Part shown: in pieces, positions 6,166 through 11,740 of the stretch | How positions within the stretch are numbered: the stretch's first letter is position 1 | How the letters are laid out: each line of letters opens with the position of its first letter | NCBI GenBank assembly: GCA_948435975.1 | Contig: CAOJHG010000021.1 | Span: 1 to 11,740 of the forward strand | Length of the DNA: 11,740 nucleotides | Direction: 5' to 3' | Source of the DNA: an uncultured Oscillibacter sp. | GTDB taxonomy: Bacteria; Bacillota; Clostridia; Oscillospirales; Oscillospiraceae | The notes under the pieces: generated by a model | What the model was told of the DNA's origin: nothing | The model's input: the letters and a program-made list of their open reading frames with translations, nothing else | Databases searched by the model: none | Program-made: the position numbers and the translations under genes

Positions 6166-7541
6166 GCGTCCTCCGCCTCTGCCGCCTTCAGCATAATGGC
6201 GCACTCCATCCGCTTCCGGAACAGCTCGCAGCCCGCCTTATACACGCCCCGGATGGACCCGGAAGCATGGAACGCATTCGCCGCGCAGCCGCCGGAGCAG
6301 TAGAGCTTGGCCCAGCAGTCCCCGCAGTCCGGACGGGCGTAGGCGTTGCAGGACCGGAACTCTTCCCGCAGGCCGGTGTTCGTCACGCCGTTCCACACAT
6401 CCCCCAGCTTGTACGCCTCCTCGCCCACGAATTGGTGACAGGGGTACAAATCTCCCCAGGGTGTCACAGCCATGTATTCCGTTCCGGACCCGCAGCCGGA
6501 AATCCGCTTGTACACACAGGGCCCGCCCTCCAGGTCCAGCATGTAATGATAGAAGGTGATAGGCCGGCCTTCCCTGCGCCGCCTCAGCATCTCCGCCGCC
6601 AGCAGCTCATACTGCTCCTTGACGGTCTCGATGTCCTCCGCTGTCAGCGCCGCAGGGTCATCCGAAGCGCATACCACCGGTTCCATGCTCAGCTCTGTAA
6701 AGCCCAAGTCCGCCATATGGAACAAGTCTTTCGTAAAATCCGGATTGGCATGGGTAAAGGTGCCGCGCATATAGTACCGGGTTCCGCCGCGGGCCTCTAC
6801 CAGCCTCTGGAACTTGGGTACAATCCGGTCATAGCTGCCATTACCGGCGTAATCCACCCGGAGACGGTCATGAATCTCCTTTCGGCCATCCAGAGAAAGG
6901 ACCACGTTATCCATCTCCCGGTTGGCAAAGTCAATTACATCATCGTCAATCAGCATCCCGTTGGTAGTCAGAGTAAAGCGGAATCTTTTGCGGCAGGGCT
7001 TCTCCCGGGTCCGGGCGTAGGCCACCAGCTCCTTCACGACTTCCCAGTTCATCAAGGGTTCCCCGCCGAAGAAGTCCACCTCCAGATTCGTCCGGCTCCC
7101 GGAATGGGCGATGAGGAAGTCCAGGGCCTGCCGGCCCACCTCGAAGCTCATCAAGGCCCTCTCGCCGTGGTACTTCCCCTGGCTGGCGAAGCAGTAGGCG
7201 CAGTTGAGGTTGCAGGTATGGGCCACATGGAGGCACAGGGCCTTCACCACGTCGCCGGACCGCTCCTTAAAGGTTCCCGCGATATCCCCGAAGGTGTCGG
7301 GTGTGTAAAGCTGTCCGGTCCGTTTCAGCTCTGCCACATCAGCGATGCACTCCCGTAGCTCCTCCCCGGTGACGTCAGGACGGTCCCCATACTTCTCCAG
7401 CAGCGCCGTCACGATTTCCTCCGGCGCGTGGTCCGGAAACAGGGCAATGATGTCATAGGCCACCTCGTCTACCACATGGATGCCGCCGGAGCAGGTATCC
7501 AGGACGATGTTATAGCCGTTCAACTGATATTGATGTACCAC
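6162..7541 (-). CDS. scfB: SCIFF peptide maturase (radical SAM/SPASM thioether-forming enzyme)
   Basis: A 459-residue radical SAM enzyme that installs Cys-to-alpha-carbon thioether bridges in the SCIFF peptide encoded just upstream; the studied homologue is Clostridium thermocellum CteB. The first ~90 residues ('HQYQLNGYNIVLDTCSGGIHVVDEVAYDII') form the peptide-recognition region characteristic of SCIFF maturases. The SAM cluster motif is Cys110-x3-Cys114-x2-Cys117 ('CNLNCAYC'), with 'GGEP' at 159-162. The C-terminal SPASM region has cysteines at 350, 368, 398, 406, 409, 415, 419 and 438 for auxiliary clusters. The longest frame begins at a TTG (7556), but the GTG at 7541 is preferred: AGGAG lies 6-8 bases before it and the protein then starts at the conserved 'VHQYQLNGYN'. 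It has no clear promoter of its own and its stop overlaps the next start (ATGA). Confidence 0.93.
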   Translation of the reverse strand: MVHQYQLNGYNIVLDTCSGGIHVVDEVAYDIIALFPDHAPEEIVTALLEKYGDRPDVTGEELRECIADVAELKRTGQLYTPDTFGDIAGTFKERSGDVVKALCLHVAHTCNLNCAYCFASQGKYHGERALMSFEVGRQALDFLIAHSGSRTNLEVDFFGGEPLMNWEVVKELVAYARTREKPCRKRFRFTLTTNGMLIDDDVIDFANREMDNVVLSLDGRKEIHDRLRVDYAGNGSYDRIVPKFQRLVEARGGTRYYMRGTFTHANPDFTKDLFHMADLGFTELSMEPVVCASDDPAALTAEDIETVKEQYELLAAEMLRRRREGRPITFYHYMLDLEGGPCVYKRISGCGSGTEYMAVTPWGDLYPCHQFVGEEAYKLGDVWNGVTNTGLREEFRSCNAYARPDCGDCWAKLYCSGGCAANAFHASGSIRGVYKAGCELFRKRMECAIMLKAAEAEDA

Positions 7542-7619
7542 AGAATCTCTCCTCAATTGATATAGATGCTCCGCTCACATTCCCGCCCCGCCAGAAATCC
7601 GAAGCGGGCTGGACGATAG

Positions 7620-7653
7620 AAAAAAGCACCGCCGGAACTGGAACCGGCGGCGC
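7620..7653 (-). terminator. Strong intrinsic terminator between scfA and scfB
   Basis: Ten-pair stem on the minus strand (7653-7644 with 7635-7626, GCGCCGCCGG with CCGGCGGTGC, one G-U pair), 8-base loop, followed directly by six U residues (A-run 7620-7625 on the plus strand). It lies 27 bases after the scfA stop, so most transcripts should carry only the peptide gene and a minority read through into scfB. Confidence 0.88.
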
Positions 7654-7680
7654 TCTCTGTCCGAGCAGGCAGGGGGACGC

Positions 7681-7821
7681 TTATTTCTTCTCACACTTCT
7701 GGTTGGCAACGCCGCAGCTTGTTTTGCACGCGGACTGGCAGGAGGTCTGGCACTCGCCGCAGCCGCCCTTCTTAGCGCTCTCGCACAGGCTGCGGGTCTC
7801 CAGGGTCTTGATTCTCTTCAT
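7681..7821 (-). CDS. scfA: SCIFF (six cysteines in forty-five residues) RiPP precursor peptide
   Basis: A 46-residue ribosomally made peptide, substrate of ScfB. The N-terminal leader (MKRIKTLETRSL) is followed by the cysteine-rich core 'CGECQTSCQSACKTSCG' (21-37), then 'VANQKCEKK'. The six family cysteines are 21, 24, 28, 32, 36 and 43. An extra Cys13 brings the total to seven, and residue 37 is Gly where the studied peptide has Thr. The ATG at 7821 is chosen from the conserved 'MKxIKTL' start; a GGAGAAG site lies 8-9 bases upstream. An in-frame ATG five codons earlier would overlap this ribosome binding site and is rejected. The gene has its own promoter (7926-7898) and a terminator immediately after it. 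The biological role of SCIFF peptides is unknown. Confidence 0.93.
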   Translation of the reverse strand: MKRIKTLETRSLCESAKKGGCGECQTSCQSACKTSCGVANQKCEKK

Positions 7822-7897
7822 AAATATCTTCTCCATTCTGATTGTTTTGGATAGTTCCGTCTCCCGCTATCAGGAAAACCGGTATTTGATCTCAAAA

Positions 7898-7926
7898 AGT
7901 GTACCACACAACCAGCATAAAGTCAA
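7898..7926 (-). promoter_or_regulatory. Sigma-A-type promoter for the scfA-scfB unit
   Basis: On the minus strand, -35 TTGACT (7926-7921) and -10 TACACT (7903-7898) are spaced by exactly 17 bases. Transcription should start near 7891, leaving a leader of about 70 bases. The leader can form only a weak GATAG/CTATC hairpin (about 7850-7871), and no known riboswitch was recognised. Confidence 0.75.
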
Positions 7927-8029
7927 GGCTTCCCGGACTTTTTGATACCCCAGGCATATCCAACTGCCCAGCGGACAGCCCGGCGCAGCGCTGACCCGCA
8001 CCCTTTCACGACCGGACGTCCGCAAACGG

Positions 8030-9526
8030 TCAATCCTCGCTCCAGTATTTTGCCCGCTCCACAGCCCGGTGCCAGTGGTACAGCAGGCTCATCCGCTGAT
8101 CCGCGCCAATCTTGGGCTCATAATATTTCGCGCACTGCCATATGCCTGTCATATCATCCACGCTGCCGTAATCCCCCACGCCGATGCTGCTGAGGAAGGC
8201 GGCCCCTAAAGCGGTGGTCTCCTCGTTTTCCGGAATCTCCAGGGGAATGCCCAAAATATCCGCCTGGAACTGCATCAAAAAGCGGTTCTCCGTAGCCCTT
8301 CCATTGCAGCGCATAACAGACACAGATACCCCCGAGTCCCGCCGCATCACGTCCAGCACATCCCGGACCTGATACGCGGTAGACTCCAGCGTTGCCCGGA
8401 CCACGTGCGCCTTCTTCGTACCGCCCGTGATCCCAATCATCATGCCTCTGGCGTAAGAATCCCAATGCGGCGCAGCCAGTCCTGCAAAGGCCGGCACGAA
8501 ATACACTCCCCCGTTGCTGAACACGGAAAGAGCCAGCGCTTCCGTATCCGCCGGACTGTCTACCAGCTCCAAGCCCTCCTGAAGCCACTTCGTCGCCGCG
8601 CCGGTCACATAAACGCCGCCGTCCAGCGCATAGGTTGTCTTCCCCCCCATGCGCCAGGCCACTGTTGGCAGCAGTCCATTCTTTGACCGCGCCATCACAT
8701 CCCCTGTATTCATCAGCATAAAGCATCCCGTGCCATAGGTTGTCTTCACCAGCCCCGGCGTCACGCAGGCCTGTCCCAGCAAGGCCGCCTGCTGGTCCAC
8801 CAGAACGCCAGACACCGGCGCACGAATACCCAAAAACGCCTCCGGGTCCGCCCACACGCCGCTGACGATGCTGTCACAGATTTCCGGAAGCATCGACTGT
8901 TCCAGCCCAAACAAATCCACCAGCTCGCCGCACCAGTCCCCCTCGGCCACATCATACAGCATGGTCCGGGAGGCAGTGGAAGCATCGGTGATATGGGCCC
9001 GTCCTCCGGTCATTCTCCAAATGATCCAGGTGTCCATAGTCCCCGCCAAAAGCCGCCCCTGCCGTAAATATTCCCGGGCGTTCTCCACATGGTCCAGCAT
9101 CCATTTCAGCTTTGTGGCACTGAAATAAGAGTCGATCATCAAGCCGGTCTTCTCCCGCACCAGGCTGTTATACCGGTCCGCCATCATATCGGCATAGCGG
9201 GCGGTCCGCCGGTCCTGCCACCCAATGGAGCGGCACAAGGGCTCCCCGGTTTTCCGGTCCCAGACCACCACGGTCTCTCCCTCGTGGTTCAATCCAATGC
9301 TGCGAATCTGCTCCGGCGCGGCGCGGACCATCTCCATGGCCTGGGTCACCGCCCGCAGAACCGACATCCAAATCATGTCCGCATCATTCTCCACCCAGCC
9401 GGTCCGGGGATACAGGAGCTGCGTCACACAGTAGCCACGGGCGGCAACCTGCCAGTTCCCGTCGAAAAGGATTGCCGTCGTTCCCGTTGTGCCCTGGTCA
9501 ATTCCTAAATAATACTGTTCTGCCAT
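8030..9526 (-). CDS. FGGY-family carbohydrate kinase, glycerol-kinase-like with altered active site
   Basis: A 498-residue sugar/polyol kinase with glycerol kinase length and layout. Conserved features: phosphate loop 'DQGTTGTT' (10-17), Trp103 in 'WQDRRT', Tyr134 in 'SYFSATKLKW', catalytic Asp244-Gln245 in 'VDQQAALLGQ', Phe269 in 'TYGTGCFMLMNTG' and 'FLMQFQADILG' near 416-426. Unusual: the glycerol-binding Arg-Glu pair of GlpK (R83-E84 in Escherichia coli) reads Gly83-Glu84 ('NHEGETVVVWD'), and the nucleotide-loop 'DGGAxxN' reads 'NGRATEN' (408-414). Glycerol kinase is therefore not assured; another triose or polyol substrate is possible. The gene is single. The ATG at 9526 has only a poor G-rich ribosome binding site, and an extended -10 promoter lies upstream. 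No clear terminator follows. Confidence 0.88.
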   Translation of the reverse strand: MAEQYYLGIDQGTTGTTAILFDGNWQVAARGYCVTQLLYPRTGWVENDADMIWMSVLRAVTQAMEMVRAAPEQIRSIGLNHEGETVVVWDRKTGEPLCRSIGWQDRRTARYADMMADRYNSLVREKTGLMIDSYFSATKLKWMLDHVENAREYLRQGRLLAGTMDTWIIWRMTGGRAHITDASTASRTMLYDVAEGDWCGELVDLFGLEQSMLPEICDSIVSGVWADPEAFLGIRAPVSGVLVDQQAALLGQACVTPGLVKTTYGTGCFMLMNTGDVMARSKNGLLPTVAWRMGGKTTYALDGGVYVTGAATKWLQEGLELVDSPADTEALALSVFSNGGVYFVPAFAGLAAPHWDSYARGMMIGITGGTKKAHVVRATLESTAYQVRDVLDVMRRDSGVSVSVMRCNGRATENRFLMQFQADILGIPLEIPENEETTALGAAFLSSIGVGDYGSVDDMTGIWQCAKYYEPKIGADQRMSLLYHWHRAVERAKYWSED

Positions 9527-9577
9527 CAGACGCCCCCCGCCGGACCACCTGGCCCTGTAATTTGAAAAATATGGACT

Positions 9578-9606
9578 ATCATATCACATTTTTCCCAATC
9601 AGAAAA
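9578..9606 (-). promoter_or_regulatory. Probable extended -10 promoter for the FGGY kinase
   Basis: On the minus strand, TGATATGAT gives an extended -10 (TATGAT at 9583-9578, with TG one base upstream). A weak -35 TTTTCT (9606-9601) lies 17 bases further up. The start would be near 9571, leaving a leader of about 44 bases. It is divergent from the rpmE promoter about 135 bases away. Confidence 0.45.
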
Positions 9607-9738
9607 GACCTGCGCCCGATTTTTTTCAGCAGTTTCCATAGATTTGCATTTCTTAACAGAGAAAGCCCGTCTAAAACCGGACCGCCCGACCCCAATTCCG
9701 GCCCCGAAAAATAAAATCTTAAAAAGCTCGAAAAAGGC

Positions 9739-9767
9739 TTGCAATTCAGAAAAGAGCGTGTTATACT
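9739..9767 (+). promoter_or_regulatory. Sigma-A-type promoter for rpmE
   Basis: -35 TTGCAA (9739-9744), 17-base spacer, -10 TATACT (9762-9767) with an extended TG at 9759-9760. The start should be near 9774, leaving a leader of about 44 bases. Confidence 0.8.
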
Positions 9768-9817
9768 AATCATTGCGTTCAAAGACGACATGAAACGGAA
9801 AGGGGTGAACAAGAGCA

Positions 9818-10021
9818 ATGAAGGAAGGAATCCATCCCAATTATCAGCAGACTACGATTACATGCGCCTGCGGTAATGTGATTGAGACAGGTTCTACCAA
9901 GAAGGATATCAAGGTGGAAGTCTGCTCTAAGTGTCACCCCTTCTTCACGGGCAAGCAGAAGCTGGTGGATACCGGCGGACGCGTTGCCAAGTTCAACAAG
10001 AGGTTCGGCCTGAGCAAATAA
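9818..10021 (+). CDS. rpmE: 50S ribosomal protein L31, zinc-binding (C+) type
   Basis: A 67-residue large-subunit ribosomal protein of the usual length. The zinc ligands Cys16, Cys18, Cys36 and Cys39 are all present ('CACGN' and '[13 protein letters not shown]'), marking it as the zinc-containing form rather than the Zur-controlled zinc-free paralogue. The C-terminal '[14 protein letters not shown]' is standard. The ATG at 9818 follows AAAGGGGTG with about 10 bases spacing. It is a single gene with its own strong promoter and terminator. Confidence 0.97.
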   Translation: MKEGIHPNYQQTTITCACGNVIETGSTKKDIKVEVCSKCHPFFTGKQKLVDTGGRVAKFNKRFGLSK

Positions 10022-10040
10022 GTCTCACACAATCACGCAA

Positions 10041-10070
10041 AAGAGTCTGCCTTATCGGCGGGCTCTTTTT
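10041..10070 (+). terminator. Intrinsic terminator of rpmE
   Basis: Eleven-pair stem (AAGAGTCTGCC 10041-10051 with GGCGGGCTCTT 10057-10067, two G-U pairs), 5-base loop, ending in a run of five T residues that begins within the stem. It starts 20 bases after the rpmE stop. Confidence 0.85.
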
Positions 10071-10212
10071 CTTCGTTATCAGCCTGAAAGCATTGGGCGC
10101 ACAGAAGCAAATGGGAAGCGTCTCAAAACAGACACCGGCCTCATGAAACAGGATTTCATCCAACCTGGTAAACTGCCGTTCATCCAGAAGAAAAGAATTC
10201 TGTCCTTGTTTA

Positions 10213-10241
10213 TTTACTTTTTCCTGAAAGGCGCATATACT
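10213..10241 (+). promoter_or_regulatory. Probable sigma-A promoter for the flavin-reductase-like gene
   Basis: -35 TTTACT (10213-10218) and -10 TATACT (10236-10241) are separated by 17 bases, giving a leader of about 28 bases that contains the AGAGGAG ribosome binding site. The rest of the 10071-10212 gap shows nothing I can support beyond a weak ATGAAA/TTTCAT dyad at 10143-10159. Confidence 0.6.
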
Positions 10242-10275
10242 GAGACCGACGACATTTACGAGAGGAGTTTTCGCC

Positions 10276-10800
10276 ATGAAGCTGCATCCCGTCCCCCCTG
10301 ACGCCCTCAGCCCGGAGATTTTCCGCCTGTTCCAAAAAAGGACGCCCCTCCTGACCGCCGGAGACCAGGAACGCTGCAACACCATGACCATCGGCTGGGG
10401 CCAGCTTGGGACCCTCTGGAACAAGCCCATCTGCACCGTCTATGTCCGCCCCGAGCGCTTTACCTACCAATTTATGGAGGCCAATCCCGCATATACGCTC
10501 TCCGTCATCCCGAAGGAGCATCAGGACGCGCTCACCCTCTGCGGCACCAAAAGCGGGAGGGACATGGACAAAATCAAGGAATGCGGTTTGACCCTGGCCT
10601 ATACCGCCAGCGGCACACCCTACTTTGCGGAAGCGGAGCTGGTCCTCGTCTGCCGGAAGCTCTACGCCCAGAACCTGGAAATTGCCGGCGTCATCGACCG
10701 CAAAACCATCTCCCCCTTCTACGGCGCCCACGGAAACTGGCACCGGACCTATACCGGTGAGGTCGTGGAAATCCTCCAGGCGGAAGAAACTAAAGATTGA
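10276..10800 (+). CDS. Flavin reductase-like FMN-binding split-barrel protein
   Basis: A 174-residue protein of the flavin reductase-like family. These proteins bind FMN in a split beta-barrel and often act as NAD(P)H:flavin oxidoreductases or as small flavoproteins of unknown role in anaerobes. Seen: 'LLTAGDQERCNTMTIGWGQLGTLWNKPICTVYVRPERFTY' spread over residues 25-64, which is the family's flavin-contact region (CNTMTIGW and the VRPxRFTY strand), and the later 'ANPAYTLSVIP' strand (69-79). There is no signal peptide or membrane segment. The ATG at 10276 follows AGAGGAG with 8-base spacing. It appears to be transcribed alone or with hflX, which begins 102 bases downstream with no clear terminator or promoter between. 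The physiological substrate is not known. Confidence 0.9.
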   Translation: MKLHPVPPDALSPEIFRLFQKRTPLLTAGDQERCNTMTIGWGQLGTLWNKPICTVYVRPERFTYQFMEANPAYTLSVIPKEHQDALTLCGTKSGRDMDKIKECGLTLAYTASGTPYFAEAELVLVCRKLYAQNLEIAGVIDRKTISPFYGAHGNWHRTYTGEVVEILQAEETKD

Positions 10801-10902
10801 AAACCGGCGGCCGTTGGGAGGGGCTTTCCTTCCGGCGAAACGTTCCTGAAACGGAACCCCACCTTCGGCCCGTCACTTTTATCACACTAAAAGCGAGGTA
10901 TT

Positions 10903-11740
10903 ATGCAAGAGACAAACGAAATTCGAGACAAAGTCGTTCTCGTCGGTTTGAACTCCCCTGCGCTCAAGCGAGAGGAGAACGCCAGCGAGGAAACCCTGGA
11001 CGAGCTCTCCGCCCTGGTGGAAACCGCCGGAGGGGAAACGGTGGGCATCGTCCTTCAAAACCGTCCCGCTCCGGACCCCCGGACCTTCATCGGCGAAGGC
11101 AAGTGCGCGGAGGTCAAGCTCTACTGTGAGAACACCGGCGCCACTATGGTCCTCTTTGACAACGACCTATCCCCTTCCCAGCTCCGTGTACTCACCGAGG
11201 CGCTGGGCGTTCAGGTGCTGGACCGCTGCGGCCTGATCTTGGACATCTTCGCCCAGCGCGCCCGGACCCGGGAAGGCCGCCTGCAAGTGGAGCTGGCCCA
11301 ATATCAATATCTGCTTCCCCGCTTGACCGGCATGTGGACCCACTTAGAGCGGCAGGCAGGCACCAGCGGACGGGGTCCCATCGGCTCAAAGGGTCCAGGC
11401 GAGACCCAGCTAGAGACCGACCGGCGGCATATCCACCGCAAAATTGACAAGCTCCGGGAAGACCTGGAGGATGTCCGCCGCGTCCGCACCACCCAGCGCC
11501 GCCAAAGGCAGAAGAACGAAATCCCCGTAGTGGCTTTGGTAGGCTACACCAACGTGGGAAAATCCACCCTCCTCAACCAGCTCACCGGCGCAGGCATTCC
11601 CGCCAACAACCGCCTTTTTGACACCTTGGACACCACCAGCCGCCTTTTGACCGTGAACGACACGCTGAACGTGGTGCTGTCGGATACGGTGGGCTTCATC
11701 CGCAAGCTCCCCCACCAGCTGGTGGAGGCCTTCAAGGCCA
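10903..11740 (+). CDS. hflX: Ribosome-associated GTPase HflX, 3' end outside window
   Basis: The first 279 residues of HflX (usually about 400-430 residues), a GTPase that binds the 50S subunit and splits or rescues stalled ribosomes. The N-terminal HflX domain is complete, with 'TFIGEGKCAEVK' (66-77) and 'LDRCGLILDIFAQRARTREGRLQVELAQ' around 106-135, followed by 'GSKGPGETQLETDRR' (162-176) and a charged coiled linker. The G domain has the P-loop 'GYTNVGKST' (214-222), switch region 'LFDTLDTTSR' and G3 'DTVGF' (261-265). The frame stays open to the window edge. The ATG at 10903 has GCGAGG 5-8 bases upstream, a modest ribosome binding site. Confidence 0.96.
   Translation, partial: MQETNEIRDKVVLVGLNSPALKREENASEETLDELSALVETAGGETVGIVLQNRPAPDPRTFIGEGKCAEVKLYCENTGATMVLFDNDLSPSQLRVLTEALGVQVLDRCGLILDIFAQRARTREGRLQVELAQYQYLLPRLTGMWTHLERQAGTSGRGPIGSKGPGETQLETDRRHIHRKIDKLREDLEDVRRVRTTQRRQRQKNEIPVVALVGYTNVGKSTLLNQLTGAGIPANNRLFDTLDTTSRLLTVNDTLNVVLSDTVGFIRKLPHQLVEAFKA

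Noticed and set aside
6166..6204. Longer N-terminus of the PLP enzyme (13 extra residues)
   Set aside because: The extension is Gly/Arg-rich and lies inside scfB; the ATG at 6165 has a ribosome binding site, the ATGA overlap and the expected family start.
6267..7358. 363-codon plus-strand frame opposite scfB
   Set aside because: Complete overlap with the unmistakable radical SAM maturase; Val/Gln/His/Pro-rich antisense composition typical of a GC-rich shadow.
7542..7556. TTG start of scfB five codons upstream
   Set aside because: It would place the AGGAG ribosome binding site inside the coding sequence; the GTG at 7541 has correct spacing and gives the conserved N-terminus.
7927..8029. Possible terminator after the FGGY kinase
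   Set aside because: Short GC dyads (GACCG/CGGTC, GGACGTCC) are present, but no U-tract follows, so no terminator is called.
10143..10159. ATGAAA/TTTCAT dyad upstream of the flavin-reductase-like gene
   Set aside because: Only six pairs, AT-rich and far from the promoter; too weak to call an operator.
1..11740. CRISPR array, tRNA genes, insertion sequences or prophage genes
   Set aside because: No regularly spaced repeats, cloverleaf-like sequence, transposase or phage structural protein could be seen on either strand.

Overview
The window looks like chromosomal DNA from a spore-forming, fairly GC-rich member of the Clostridia, probably Oscillospiraceae (Flavonifractor, Lawsonibacter or Intestinimonas-like). 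This is inferred from three things: a SCIFF ribosomal-peptide locus (nearly confined to Clostridia), a SpoVAF/GerA-type spore protein, and strong AGGAGG-type ribosome binding sites with sigma-A-like promoters. No tRNA, rRNA, CRISPR array, transposase or phage gene was seen.

Left part (1-2840): the end of an ACT-less threonine/serine dehydratase (+) meets a LysR regulator (-) tail to tail, with a hairpin terminator between them. Next come two small unrecognised genes facing each other. One (1851-2213, +) has an almost perfect sigma-A promoter and its own terminator. The other (2325-2819, -) encodes an acidic 164-residue protein. They may be orphan immunity-type or other accessory genes.

Middle (2940-7926): a stand-alone spoVAF-like gene (+) sits behind a sigma-G-like promoter. 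Converging on it from the right is the most interesting block, all on the minus strand and read from right to left: promoter (7926-7898), scfA (46-residue SCIFF precursor peptide), a strong intrinsic terminator, scfB (radical SAM/SPASM SCIFF maturase), a fold-type I PLP decarboxylase-like enzyme overlapping scfB by ATGA, a 176-base gap, and a small mono-cluster ferredoxin closed by a terminator. I read it as one leaky transcription unit: most transcripts should end after scfA and a minority continue into the enzymes. The peptide carries a seventh cysteine and has Gly at position 37, which in the studied clostridial SCIFF peptide is, from memory, the Thr that accepts the thioether bridge.

Right part (8030-11740): a glycerol-kinase-like FGGY kinase (-) has changed residues in both the glycerol site and the nucleotide loop. 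It is divergent from rpmE (zinc-type ribosomal protein L31, +), which has its own promoter and terminator. A flavin-reductase-like protein (+) with a recognisable promoter follows, and then the first two thirds of the ribosome-associated GTPase HflX (+), which runs off the window.

No intergenic gap exceeds 300 bases. The larger ones (1572-1850, 7822-8029, 9527-9817, 10022-10275) hold the promoters and terminators listed here and otherwise nothing I can support.
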